This document shows positions 8,566 to 18,015 of a stretch of DNA of 64,000 nt, one piece after another (positions within the stretch are counted from its first letter, which is position 1; each line of letters opens with the position of its first letter). Position numbers and translations under genes: made by a program. The notes under the pieces are model-generated. The model was not told the origin of the DNA. It did no database searches and saw only the letters and a list, made by a program, of their open reading frames with translations. This DNA comes from Segetibacter sp. 3557_3 (GTDB taxonomy: Bacteria > Bacteroidota > Bacteroidia > Chitinophagales > Chitinophagaceae), in assembly GCF_004354985.1 (NCBI RefSeq), contig NZ_SMSK01000002.1:186001-250000 (forward strand), given 5' to 3'.

Positions 8566-9201
8566 TTAAAACAATCCAAAAAGCAAAGCGTCTACCTTAT
8601 TTATGATGTCGCCCATGTCTTCGTCGTTTTCTCCAAACTTGTTTTTGTCCACATCAATTACCAGCAACGGGCCTTCTTTGTAACTGCCTATCCACTTGTT
8701 GTAATAATCGTTAAGTTTTTTCAGGTAGTCCAACCGGATATTCTCTTCGTACTCCCTGCCGCGTTTTTGTATCTGCCCCACCAGTGTTGGAACAGTTGCC
8801 TGCAGGTATATCAACAGGTCGGGAGGTTGTACCATCGACTTCAGGGTTTGAAAAAACTGGTAGTAGTTGTCGAAGTCACGCTTACTCATCAGTCCCATAT
8901 CGTGCAGGTTCGGTGCAAAAATATTCGCGTCCTCGTAAATCGTCCTGTCCTGGATAATGGTTTCTGTTCCCCGTTGAATTTCGAGTAGCTGGTTCAGGCG
9001 GCTGTTCAGGAAATAGATCTGCAGGTTGAAACTCCACCTGGGCATGTCTTCGTAAAAATCGTTCAGGTAGGGATTGTTAGCAACGTCCTCGAACTGTGGT
9101 ATCCATTTATAATGCTTGCTCAGTGCTTCGGTTAAAGTTGTTTTGCCTGCTCCTATGTTACCAGCAATTGCAATGTGTTTTGGTTTTTTCAATTTTGCCA
9201 T
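8566..9201 (-). CDS. Deoxynucleoside kinase (dGK/dAK family)
   Basis: Phosphorylates deoxynucleosides in the salvage pathway. 211 residues, one domain. P-loop AIAGNIGAGKTTLTEAL at about residues 12-28, the substrate-binding QDRTIYEDANIF with its DR(S/T) motif, and the LID-type arginines in QKRGREYEENI. Whether it prefers deoxyguanosine or deoxyadenosine cannot be read from sequence. It converges on pckA and lies downstream of trpS, with 74 bp between. Confidence 0.9.
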   Translation of the reverse strand: MAKLKKPKHIAIAGNIGAGKTTLTEALSKHYKWIPQFEDVANNPYLNDFYEDMPRWSFNLQIYFLNSRLNQLLEIQRGTETIIQDRTIYEDANIFAPNLHDMGLMSKRDFDNYYQFFQTLKSMVQPPDLLIYLQATVPTLVGQIQKRGREYEENIRLDYLKKLNDYYNKWIGSYKEGPLLVIDVDKNKFGENDEDMGDIINKVDALLFGLF

Positions 9202-9275
9202 AATGTTAGTGGTTCCTGCATGCTAATGCTGGTAAAGGAAAACAAAAAAATCATAAGGAGCTTCAAGGGTGTCTG

Positions 9276-10280
9276 CTAAAAGTAATTCAGGCCCACCGCT
9301 TCACGTACAAGTGCCATCGTTGCCCGCGAGCTCTCCCTTGCTTTGGCCGCACCTTTTTCCATAACCGCTTTAAGGTAATTCTCGTCGTTCATAATGGCGT
9401 TCACCTTTTCACGTATTGGACCAATAAAGTTGACCATGTCCTCGGCAAGTTGTTTTTTTAGGTCGCCATATCGGATGGAGCAATTGTCGTAATCTGATTC
9501 AAATTTGCCCAACACGTCGGGTGTGCTAACCAGTCTTAGTAAAAGGAATATGTTCGTGATATAATCCGGCTTTTCGGCCCCGGGTGTAGTAGGGCCACTA
9601 TCCGTTTTTGCTTTCATAACTTTTTTCCTGATCATCTCATCACTGTCTGCCAGGTAAAGGGTTGCCATCTGGTTTTCACTTTTACTCATTTTACCGGTGC
9701 CATCAAGGCTTGGCACCTTTACCAGTTCCTGACTATAATTGAAAGCCATTGGTTCCGGAAACACATCACCATATCGATGGTTAAACCGGTTTGCAAAAGT
9801 ACGCGCCATTTCCAGGTGTTGTTCCTGGTCCTTGCCCACCGGAACAAGTGATGCACGGTGAATAAGTATATCCGCGGCCTGCAACACAGGATACGTTAGC
9901 AGTCCCGCATTGATGTTCTGAGGATGTTGCCGGGCCTTCTCCTTAAACGTAACGGTTTTCTCCAGTTCACCCTTATACGCAAGCATATTCAGGTGCAGGT
10001 AGAGTTCCGATGTTTCATAAACATGACTCTGGCAGTAAAACGCAGCCTTATCCGGGTCAAGTCCACAAGCAATATTCTCGGCAAGAACCCGGTGTACGTT
10101 AGACTTTAATTCTTTTGTGTCGGGATGTGTTGTTAACGAGTGAAGATCGGCCACCATAAAAAAGCATTCGAACTCTTCCTGCATACGCACGTAGTTTCGA
10201 ATGGCTCCAAAATAGTTACCGAGGTGTAAAAAGCCGGTAGGCCTGATACCGCTCATTACAATTGTTTTTTTTGCTTCCAT
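9276..10280 (-). CDS. trpS: TrpS, tryptophanyl-tRNA synthetase
   Basis: Charges tRNA-Trp. 334 residues, usual bacterial length, class I Rossmann fold. The HIGH-type signature is GIRPTGFLHLGNYFGAI (His19-Asn22), and the KMSKS loop is intact at 197-201. The anticodon-binding helical domain occupies the last ~120 residues. It likely shares a transcript with the deoxynucleoside kinase gene 74 bp downstream. Confidence 0.97.
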   Translation of the reverse strand: MEAKKTIVMSGIRPTGFLHLGNYFGAIRNYVRMQEEFECFFMVADLHSLTTHPDTKELKSNVHRVLAENIACGLDPDKAAFYCQSHVYETSELYLHLNMLAYKGELEKTVTFKEKARQHPQNINAGLLTYPVLQAADILIHRASLVPVGKDQEQHLEMARTFANRFNHRYGDVFPEPMAFNYSQELVKVPSLDGTGKMSKSENQMATLYLADSDEMIRKKVMKAKTDSGPTTPGAEKPDYITNIFLLLRLVSTPDVLGKFESDYDNCSIRYGDLKKQLAEDMVNFIGPIREKVNAIMNDENYLKAVMEKGAAKARESSRATMALVREAVGLNYF

Positions 10281-10676
10281 AGAAAACGACGAAGATAAGC
10301 AATGGATAAAAAGGCGGGGGCTTAAACAGGAGGAGTTTTTACGTACAATTCCAGGAAGGGATACTGAGTAGCAGTAAACTTACCTTTCCTGCATCATTGC
10401 CCGCTGAGTAGTTTCTTGCTCACGAAGAAATATAATGCTCCTGAGCATATTCTTTTTTTGGGGGACCGGCTGAAGAACTTTGCGGAGCCCCGGTTGTGTC
10501 ACTCACTCTTACGGCAACAGGGCTATTCACCCGGCCATTGCTGTTATTGCAATTGCAGCTCTAAAACAGATCCCCTGTTATGACCGGCTAAAAAGGGGTC
10601 AACTGCAGGCTCCTTTCTACAGCCCTGTTGTCCTGAAAGAAACTACAGACCACCAACATGAGGAACTTGCACAGGT
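10281..10676. other. trpS-recG divergent gap containing repeat copy R4
   Basis: 396 bp with divergent promoters expected. The only structure seen is the dispersed repeat copy at 10451-10516. The ORF at 10480-10689 overlaps that repeat and shows no protein features, so it is not called. Confidence 0.5.
10451..10516 (-). repeat. Dispersed intergenic repeat, copy R4
   Basis: Minus-orientation copy: TCTTTTTTTGGGGGACCGGC at the left end, an unrelated middle with GCGGAGCCCCGG, then TTGTGTCACTCACTCTTACG at the right end. End motifs and spacing match the reverse complement of R2. Confidence 0.65.
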
Positions 10677-12845
10677 TTGCTATGTTTAGCTAACCGCGAA
10701 CAATTGAACTGCTTTCTTACTTTTACAAAAAAACAGCTTACGTCTCCCTCGATCCTCGACAACCCGATTGAATACCTTAAAGGCGTTGGGCCGCTCAAAG
10801 GCGACATGCTCAAGAAAGAACTTGGCATATTCACCTTTGGCGACCTGCTGGAGCACTACCCGCTCCGGCACATCGATCGTACCCGCATCTCCCGGATTTC
10901 CGACATCAACCCCGGTACTGAGTACATTCAGGTAGCCGGTAAACTGGAAAACCTGTCTATTCTCGGCGATAGCCGAAGCCGACGATTGGTTGCCGGGCTT
11001 CGCGATAAGTCGGGAAGTCTTGAACTGTGTTGGTTCCAGGGCATACATTGGGCCGAGAAAAACCTGGTTGCAGGCAGTCAGTACCTGGTATTCGGCAAGG
11101 TTAGTTTCTTTAATGGTAAGCCACAGATCAGCCATCCCGAAATTGAGGCTTTTGTACCTGCTATGGCCGATGGTAAAAGTCATCTTGAGCCCATATATCC
11201 CACAACTGAAAAACTCAAAGCGCGGGGTCTTAGTGGCAAACAGATCGGCAAGCTCACTGCTGTTTTAATCGGCTTGCTCTCCGCGAAAGACATCCAGGAA
11301 AACCTGCCGGATCCGGTCCTTTCACGCCGTCAGCTTATGCCAAGGTTCGAAGCTTTTGTATCTATTCACCTGCCCAAAGATCAGCAGGCCTATGAAAACG
11401 CGCTGGAACGGCTCAAATTCGAGGAGCTGTTTATCCTGCAGGTCAGGCTTGGTATTACCAGGCTTCGACGACACCGGTACAGCAAGGGTGTTGTATTTGA
11501 AAAAGTCGGCGAATACTTTAACGACTTTTACAATAATCACCTCCCGTTCGAACTCACCGGTGCGCAAAAACGGGTTTTAAAAGAAATCAGGACAGATACC
11601 TTTAAAGGCACCCAGATGAATCGCCTTTTGCAGGGCGATGTAGGCAGCGGCAAAACGATTGTTGCCCTCTTAACCATGCTGTTGGCTGCAGATAACGGTT
11701 TCCAGAGTTGCATTATGGCGCCTACTGAAATCCTGGCGACCCAACACTTTCACGGTATAAAGCACCTGTTAAGGGAGATGCCCGTGAACATCAGGTTACT
11801 TACCGGCAGTACCCGGGCGGCAGAGCGAAGGGAAATACTTAAACAGCTTGCAGATGGTTCGTTGCATATGGTTACCGGTACGCATGCGTTGATTGAAGAC
11901 CCCGTGAAGTTTTCAAAGCTAGGGCTTTCCATCATCGACGAACAGCACCGTTTTGGCGTTGCGCAAAGGGCAAAGCTCTGGGCAAAAGCCGCGATCCATC
12001 CGCACGTACTCGTAATGACGGCAACACCAATTCCCCGTACCCTCGCGATGACAGCTTACGGCGACCTGGACTATAGTGTAATGGACGAACTGCCACCGGG
12101 AAGGCACCCGATTACTACGGTACACCGCAACGAAATGCACCGTATTAAGGTGATGGACTTTATCCGTTCCGAAATTGATAAGGGACGCCAGGCTTACATC
12201 ATCTTCCCGCTAATTGAAGAGAGTGAGTCGCTCGCTTATGAAAACCTGATGGATGGATACGAGCACGTGAAGGCCTACTTTCCTGAGCCAAAGTACTGGA
12301 TCAGTATGGTTCATGGCAGGCAGCCAGCCGATGTAAAAGAAACCAACATGCAACGGTTCGTATCCGGTGATACTCAAATCATGGTAAGCACAACCGTTAT
12401 TGAAGTTGGTGTAAACGTACCCAACGCTACGGTAATGGTAATTGAAAGTGCGGAGAAGTTTGGTCTCTCTCAGTTGCACCAATTACGCGGAAGGGTAGGA
12501 CGCGGTGCCGAAAAAAGCTATTGTGTGCTGCTCACCGGCACCAAAGTAAGTAATGAGGCGCGTGAGCGAATCGGGATCATGTGTGCAACAAACGATGGTT
12601 TTAAAATTGCAGAGAAAGATCTCGAGTTGCGAGGCCCCGGTGATATCGAAGGCACCAGGCAAAGCGGAGTTTTAAACTTTAAACTCGCGAGTCTGCTCAA
12701 CGATAAAGAACTTTTAGAAAACGCTAAAATTGAAGCGGAAAGTTTACTGAACAGGGACGAAGACTTAAATTCGGTCGAGAATCTTCCTTTAAAGAATTTT
12801 CTTGTAATGCAAAAAGGAAAGACTGCCTGGAGCAAGATTTCGTAA
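10677..12845 (+). CDS. recG: RecG, ATP-dependent DNA helicase
   Basis: Branched-DNA helicase that remodels stalled forks and Holliday junctions. Up to 722 residues. The wedge/OB domain begins about residue 25 (NPIEYLKGVGPLKGDMLKKELGI). Walker A is LLQGDVGSGKTIVALL (about 320-335), Walker B is IIDEQHRFGVAQR (DEQH at 421-424), motif III is MTATPIPRTLA, and the C-terminal helicase lobe has LHQLRGRVGRGAEKSYC. No ATG lies upstream of the conserved core. Candidate starts are TTG at 10677 or TTG at 10704, so the N-terminus is uncertain. Confidence 0.94.
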   Translation: MLCLANREQLNCFLTFTKKQLTSPSILDNPIEYLKGVGPLKGDMLKKELGIFTFGDLLEHYPLRHIDRTRISRISDINPGTEYIQVAGKLENLSILGDSRSRRLVAGLRDKSGSLELCWFQGIHWAEKNLVAGSQYLVFGKVSFFNGKPQISHPEIEAFVPAMADGKSHLEPIYPTTEKLKARGLSGKQIGKLTAVLIGLLSAKDIQENLPDPVLSRRQLMPRFEAFVSIHLPKDQQAYENALERLKFEELFILQVRLGITRLRRHRYSKGVVFEKVGEYFNDFYNNHLPFELTGAQKRVLKEIRTDTFKGTQMNRLLQGDVGSGKTIVALLTMLLAADNGFQSCIMAPTEILATQHFHGIKHLLREMPVNIRLLTGSTRAAERREILKQLADGSLHMVTGTHALIEDPVKFSKLGLSIIDEQHRFGVAQRAKLWAKAAIHPHVLVMTATPIPRTLAMTAYGDLDYSVMDELPPGRHPITTVHRNEMHRIKVMDFIRSEIDKGRQAYIIFPLIEESESLAYENLMDGYEHVKAYFPEPKYWISMVHGRQPADVKETNMQRFVSGDTQIMVSTTVIEVGVNVPNATVMVIESAEKFGLSQLHQLRGRVGRGAEKSYCVLLTGTKVSNEARERIGIMCATNDGFKIAEKDLELRGPGDIEGTRQSGVLNFKLASLLNDKELLENAKIEAESLLNRDEDLNSVENLPLKNFLVMQKGKTAWSKIS

Positions 12846-12945
12846 CTAGTCTGCACCCGCATTACCTGACCAGCTAACCCGCTTATCTGAACCGGCACAT
12901 TCATTTTTACCGTATTAAAGTTGTAACTTTTAAAAAATTTCCTGA

Positions 12946-15900
12946 TTGAAAAGTCCCCTATTATCCGGTTGTGTTTTTCTTCTTCTCTTAGTTTACCATA
13001 CTTCTTATTCACAGTCTTATTCAAACATCGAATTCATTGAGAACAAAGGCCAATGGGATCCAAGGGTACAGTTCAAAAGCGATATGAGCGCCGGGGCTTT
13101 TTTCCTGGAACGTCATGGTTTCAGGGTGGTGCAACATAACATTAAGGACCTGCAGGAAATGGCAGAATACTTTCATGGTCATGCTCATGGTTCAGAAGAC
13201 CCGGTAGTTACGGCTAAAGGGGCCGCCGCACCAAAGCCCACCAAAATACTCCGCTCACATGCTTACGATGTACAATTCTTAAGTGCGGGTTCACCAGAAA
13301 TCGTCGGCGATAAACCGCTTGAGAGCTACAACAACTACTTTATTGGCAACGATCCTTCTAAGTGGGCTAACAATTGCCGCATTTTCCAGGCGGTCACTTA
13401 CAAGAATATGTACCCCGGTGTCGACGTAAGGTATTACACCAGCAATGGTCAACTGAAATACGACGTAATTGCGCATGCTGGCGCTGATCTTTCGAAACTG
13501 GCGGTCCGGTATGATGGTGTCGACGGACTACAGGTAAAAAACGAACAGTTGGTTATTTCAACTTCAGTTGGCGAAATGAAGGAAATGGCTCCTTATGCTT
13601 ACCAGGTGATCAATGGCAAGAAAAAAGAAGTTGGTTGCCGTTTTAAAGTTGCCGGAAAAGTAGTTCAGTTCAACCTGGAAAACTATGATAAAACGGTCCC
13701 ATTAGTAATCGATCCAACCCTTGTTTTTTCAACGTTTAGCGGCAGCAAGGGAGACAATTGGGGCTACACAGCTACATATGGACCTGACGGAAGTTTTTAT
13801 GCAGGCGGAACAGTAAATGGCACCGGCTTCCCCGTAAGCACCGGTGCGTTCCAAACCAATTTCCAGGGTGGACAGGCGGGTGGTGAAGAACCATGGGATA
13901 TGGGCATCATAAAGTTTAATCCCAGCGGATCAACCCGGTTGTATGCCACTTACCTTGGTGGAAGTGGCCAGGATTACCCCCATAGTCTTGTTGTCGACAA
14001 TCAGAACAACCTTGTTATTGGAGGAAGAACAAATTCGACAAACTATCCTACTACATCTCCGATTATTGGAGCAGGAGGGGATTACGATATTATACTTACT
14101 AAACTTAATGCAACCGGTACGGCTTTGATCGGCTCCCTAAAGATTGGCGGTACCCAACGCGACGGGGTAAACGTTCGGCCTAAATACGAAACCCCGCGTG
14201 GTTCTGAAACCATTCGCCGGAACTATGGCGACGACTCTAGAAGCGAAGTTATTCTTGACGCTGCCGGAAATATCTACCTGGCATCAAATACACAATCCAT
14301 CAGTGCCACGGTTGCCAACAACTTTCCCACCACTCCCGGATCATTTCAACCAACACAAACAACTATCGGCGGTGGGCGCCAGGATGGAGTACTGATAAAG
14401 GCGACGCCAAACCTAAGTGGAATTTTGTTTAGCAGTTACCTGGGAGGAACCGGTGATGATGCCCTTTTTGTGCTTGCCTTAAATCCGCTTAATGGCAACG
14501 TGTATGTTGGCGGAAATACCACAAGCCCTAACCTGCCCGGTGATAAAACCGGGGTTTACCAGGTATCTTACCAACAAGGGCAATGCGACGGATTTGTATC
14601 TATCGTTTCTCCTGATGGCAGCACCCTGATAAAAACCAGCTACATGGGTACCCCAGGTAATGATATGTTGTACGGGCTCCAGTTCGACAACTTTGGTTTT
14701 CCTTATATCATGGGTACAACAACTGGTCAATGGCCGGTACTCAACGCTGCATTTAGCCAGCCGGGCTCCAAACAGTACATTGCCAAAATAAGGCCCGACC
14801 TTTCAGGACTGGTGTATTCAACCATCTTTGGCACCAGTAACGTGTTTCCCAATATCTCGCCGGTGGCTTTTCTTGTTGATCGTTGCCAAAACGTTTACGT
14901 ATCAGGCTGGGGTGGACAACTTAACGACGCTTCAGGTTCGGGGCCAGGAAATGGTGGCTACGACAATGCGGGTACAAACGGGCTTACCGTAACTCCCGAT
15001 GCGCTTCAGCTTACGACCGACAACAGCGACTTTTACTTTTTTGTGCTTAAGCGCGATGCCACCGCGCAATTATATGGAAGCTTTTTCGGCCAGTTTAGTA
15101 CGCAAACAGGAGGTGAGCACGTGGATGGTGGAACGAGCCGCTTCGACCGAAACGGGGTTATATACCAGGCCTTATGTGCAAATTGTAATACTCCCACAGT
15201 TACATTTCCTACAACACCGGGGGTTTGGTCGCCTACAAATGGCTCGTCAAATTGTAACCTGGCTGCCGTTAAAATTGCTTTTAATCTTGCAGGGGTAGGT
15301 TCGGGCGTGCAGTCGGCAGTGAAGGGGGTAGCCAGGAGGAATTCTGGTTGTGTGCCACTCACCGTTGATTTCACGGACACCATCGCGACCGGTGTAAGCT
15401 TCTACTGGAACTATGGCGACGGTTCTCCCGAGGTTAGAACAGACGTGCCTTCCTCTTCACATACGTTTACGGCAGTGGGTACTTACAATGTAAGGCTCAT
15501 CTCTATTGACTCCACTACCTGTAACATCACCGATACTTCATTTACCACCATCCGGGTAAGAAACGACGAAGCAAAGCTTGATTTTACATCGGCCAAGATC
15601 CCGCCGTGCCAGTCAACCACCTACCAGTTTACCAATACCTCAACAGCACCAGCAACAAGGCCGTTCTCCAACAATTCTTTTCAATGGACCTTTGGCGACA
15701 ACTCAGCACCGGTTATCACCGGATCGCAGAGCGTAACCCATGCCTTTCCAGGTGTTGGTACCTACACGGTTCGACTCGTTTTACTCGATACCAATTATTG
15801 TAACTATCCCGATTCTGTTGTTCGACAAATCAGGATCTCGCCAAACGTAGCTGCTGCCTTCCAGACCCCGCCAAGTGGTTGTGCGCCGTACAATGCACGC

Positions 15901-16608
15901 TTTGAAAATACATCGGCAGGCGGCCAGCAGTTTTTCTGGGATTTTGGTGATGGAACCACTTCCACACAAACAAGCCCCACCCATCAATACAATACACCAG
16001 GAACGTTTGTAGTGAGGTTGAGGGCAGTTGACTCCGCTACCTGTAACATTTCCGACAGCACCACGTTTACCATTACTGTCAGCGAGAAGCCGGTCGCATC
16101 GTTTAGTTATGCACCTGATCCCCCACTTGAAAATACTGCTGTTGTTTTCACCAATACCTCAATTGGTGCCACCAGCTACCTGTGGCGGTTTGGCGATGGG
16201 GATACCTTGCTTACCACTTCGACCTTGCCGGTTCAGCATTATTATAACGAAACGCGCAAGTATACCACCTGCCTTGTTGCCATAAACCAGTACGGATGCC
16301 GCGATACTACCTGCCAGGATTTACAAGCGATAGTTGTTCCCGTTCTCGATATTCCAAATGCGTTTACACCAAACGGGGATGGCATAAACGACAAGGTCTT
16401 TGTTCGCGGGTTTGGAATTGCTAAAATGAACTGGCGAATTTTCAACCGGTGGGGAGCACTTGTTTTTCAAACAGTAAACCGTAACGAAGGGTGGGATGGC
16501 ATTTACAGAGGAAGCCGCCAGCCAAAAGAGGTTTATCACTATGTACTGGATGTAGAGTTTACCGACGGAAAAAGAACCCAGAAAAAAGGGGATATCACAC
16601 TATTATAA
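12946..16608 (+). CDS. Large T9SS-secreted adhesin-like protein: SBBP-type propeller, four PKD domains, gliding-type C-terminal domain
   Basis: 1220 residues, surface or secreted. A TTG start at 12946 gives a good signal peptide (MKSPLLSGCVFLLLLVYHTSYSQ). The N-terminal module (about 25-260) begins IEFIENKGQWDPRVQFKSDM, the usual front of these proteins. Residues about 270-780 are SBBP-like beta-propeller repeats (YATYLGGSGQDYPHSL, FSSYLGGTGDDALF). Four PKD domains lie at about 795-872, 875-965, 966-1047 and 1048-1130, with FxWxFGDG cores such as FFWDFGDGTTS. The C-terminal domain (1133-1220) starts IPNAFTPNGDGINDKVFVRG and ends in KKGDITLL, a type B (CHU_C/gliding) T9SS signal. Seven bases before a PorP/SprF gene. 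Confidence 0.93.
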   Translation: MKSPLLSGCVFLLLLVYHTSYSQSYSNIEFIENKGQWDPRVQFKSDMSAGAFFLERHGFRVVQHNIKDLQEMAEYFHGHAHGSEDPVVTAKGAAAPKPTKILRSHAYDVQFLSAGSPEIVGDKPLESYNNYFIGNDPSKWANNCRIFQAVTYKNMYPGVDVRYYTSNGQLKYDVIAHAGADLSKLAVRYDGVDGLQVKNEQLVISTSVGEMKEMAPYAYQVINGKKKEVGCRFKVAGKVVQFNLENYDKTVPLVIDPTLVFSTFSGSKGDNWGYTATYGPDGSFYAGGTVNGTGFPVSTGAFQTNFQGGQAGGEEPWDMGIIKFNPSGSTRLYATYLGGSGQDYPHSLVVDNQNNLVIGGRTNSTNYPTTSPIIGAGGDYDIILTKLNATGTALIGSLKIGGTQRDGVNVRPKYETPRGSETIRRNYGDDSRSEVILDAAGNIYLASNTQSISATVANNFPTTPGSFQPTQTTIGGGRQDGVLIKATPNLSGILFSSYLGGTGDDALFVLALNPLNGNVYVGGNTTSPNLPGDKTGVYQVSYQQGQCDGFVSIVSPDGSTLIKTSYMGTPGNDMLYGLQFDNFGFPYIMGTTTGQWPVLNAAFSQPGSKQYIAKIRPDLSGLVYSTIFGTSNVFPNISPVAFLVDRCQNVYVSGWGGQLNDASGSGPGNGGYDNAGTNGLTVTPDALQLTTDNSDFYFFVLKRDATAQLYGSFFGQFSTQTGGEHVDGGTSRFDRNGVIYQALCANCNTPTVTFPTTPGVWSPTNGSSNCNLAAVKIAFNLAGVGSGVQSAVKGVARRNSGCVPLTVDFTDTIATGVSFYWNYGDGSPEVRTDVPSSSHTFTAVGTYNVRLISIDSTTCNITDTSFTTIRVRNDEAKLDFTSAKIPPCQSTTYQFTNTSTAPATRPFSNNSFQWTFGDNSAPVITGSQSVTHAFPGVGTYTVRLVLLDTNYCNYPDSVVRQIRISPNVAAAFQTPPSGCAPYNARFENTSAGGQQFFWDFGDGTTSTQTSPTHQYNTPGTFVVRLRAVDSATCNISDSTTFTITVSEKPVASFSYAPDPPLENTAVVFTNTSIGATSYLWRFGDGDTLLTTSTLPVQHYYNETRKYTTCLVAINQYGCRDTTCQDLQAIVVPVLDIPNAFTPNGDGINDKVFVRGFGIAKMNWRIFNRWGALVFQTVNRNEGWDGIYRGSRQPKEVYHYVLDVEFTDGKRTQKKGDITLL

Positions 16609-16615
16609 CCGATCT

Positions 16616-17644
16616 ATGAAAAAGCTACTTAATCATAAAGCTTTACTGATTGCTCTTGCGCTTGTCTCAGCTTCTGTAACAACAAAGGCGCAGGACCTTC
16701 ACTTTTCACAATATTTCAATGCACCACTGCTTGTAAACCCGGCAAATACCGGTTTTACCCCTGAAGGTGATTACCGGGTTGGAATTAATTATCGCAACCA
16801 GTGGGCGAGTCTGGGGGGCAATCCCTACAAAACTTTTAGCCTTTATGGGGATGCACAGGTTTTGGGAAAAAGGATTGAGAATGGCTGGTTGGGGGTAGGC
16901 GGGGCATTGCTTCGCGATGTGGCAGGCTCGGGTAACCTCACTTCCACACGTGCATTTGGTTCTGTAGCTTACCACCAGGCACTTGGACTAGGAAGTTTGT
17001 TAAGTGCCGGCTTCAACGTGGGTTGGGTGAATAAACGGGTTGATTTTACTAAGCTCACCTTCGATAATCAATGGAACGGCAAGTTCTTCGACGTGTCAAC
17101 CCCAAGTGGAGAAGGTTTTATCACAAACCAGATCAACTATTTTTCCTTACAGGCCGGATTGAATTACGCCTATTTTCCAAATGATAATACCTACCTGAAT
17201 GCTGGCATAAGCATGTCGAACATCAATCGTCCACGTGAAAGTTTCTCTTCCTCCGACACGTTTGATCAGCGGATCAGCAGGCGTTACACCACCTTTTTAA
17301 ATGGTAGTTTTAAGGTAAATGATCTCTGGATCGTAAACCCCAACATATATGTGAGCACAATGGCCACCGCATGGGAAGTGGTTGCGGGTGTAAATGCTCA
17401 ACGCGACCTTACGGGGGACGGCGATGCACAGTTGATCTTAGGCGCTTACTATCGCGTAAAAGATGCTATTGTTCCGGTTGTGGGTTTTCAGAAAGGCACC
17501 TATAAGCTAACCTTTAGCTATGATGCAACCACTTCGGGCCTGAGCAGGTACAACCAAACCAGGGGTGCCTACGAAATTTCAATTGTTAAACAAGGTTTAC
17601 TTGATGTTAGCCAGCCACTAAAATGTCCCGCCGTACGATTTTAG
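16616..17644 (+). CDS. PorP/SprF-family T9SS outer membrane protein
   Basis: 342 residues with a signal peptide (ALLIALALVSASVTTKAQ) followed by DLHFSQYFNAPLLVNPANTG, the family N-terminal signature. The rest is an alternating beta-strand pattern typical of a 14-strand outer membrane barrel, with GVNYRNQW-like and FDQRISRRY segments. Family knowledge: SprF-type proteins pair with large type B cargo and anchor or export them. It starts 7 bp after the PKD protein gene, so the two form a cargo/partner operon. Confidence 0.93.
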   Translation: MKKLLNHKALLIALALVSASVTTKAQDLHFSQYFNAPLLVNPANTGFTPEGDYRVGINYRNQWASLGGNPYKTFSLYGDAQVLGKRIENGWLGVGGALLRDVAGSGNLTSTRAFGSVAYHQALGLGSLLSAGFNVGWVNKRVDFTKLTFDNQWNGKFFDVSTPSGEGFITNQINYFSLQAGLNYAYFPNDNTYLNAGISMSNINRPRESFSSSDTFDQRISRRYTTFLNGSFKVNDLWIVNPNIYVSTMATAWEVVAGVNAQRDLTGDGDAQLILGAYYRVKDAIVPVVGFQKGTYKLTFSYDATTSGLSRYNQTRGAYEISIVKQGLLDVSQPLKCPAVRF

Positions 17645-17762
17645 TTCCCTGATAGTTGACTTGTTAAGGAAGAATATTGCCACAGCTTATCCTGGCTCAT
17701 TACTAGCGTGGAACTAATTGCATCTAATATTTCGTTTCACCGATTTTTATCTGCGGGTACAG

Positions 17763-17798
17763 AAAGAGGCTGTCTCAATTATGGGGCAGCCTCTTTTT
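17763..17798 (+). terminator. Terminator downstream of the PKD/sprF operon
   Basis: AAAGAGGCTG, a 14-nt loop, then CAGCCTCTTTTT: a long perfect stem with a T run, 119 bp after the stop codon. Confidence 0.75.
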
Positions 17799-17934
17799 GC
17801 AACGGTAAGGTGTAGTTCATTAAGCAATGCGCAGTATGCTATTCGCAACATGACTTCCTCTCTTGATCAGTATCCACTTTATTGGTTCCTGTACATCAGG
17901 GTAAATGGTTAGCCTTGCTCAAGAAAGTTATGCG

Positions 17935-17996
17935 GTACAAGCGAGCGTGGCAACGATGTTCCAAAAACCAATTACTGCTGGTCACCAAAAAAAAAC
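17935..17996 (+). repeat. Dispersed intergenic repeat, copy R3 (short form)
   Basis: GTACAAGCGAGCGTGGCAAC continues into GATGTTCC, then a 14-nt spacer, then CTGCTGGTCACCAAAAAAAA. Same ends as R2 without the GC hairpin. The A-tract end lies 20 bp from the stop of the minus-strand gene at 18016. Confidence 0.7.
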
Positions 17997-18015
17997 AACA
18001 TTTATGTGGGACCGT

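Larger units (their letters stand above)
17645..18015. other. Convergent gap with terminator and repeat copy R3
   Basis: 371 bp between the sprF-like gene and the minus-strand coiled-coil gene. It holds a terminator (17763-17798) and a dispersed repeat (17935-17996). Nothing else is seen; the ORF crossing the terminator hairpin is not credible. Confidence 0.55.

Noticed and set aside
10480-10689. Small ORF upstream of recG
   Set aside because: It overlaps repeat copy R4 and has no protein-like composition.
17718-17912. ORF downstream of the sprF-like gene
   Set aside because: It spans the terminator hairpin at 17763-17798 and has no family features.
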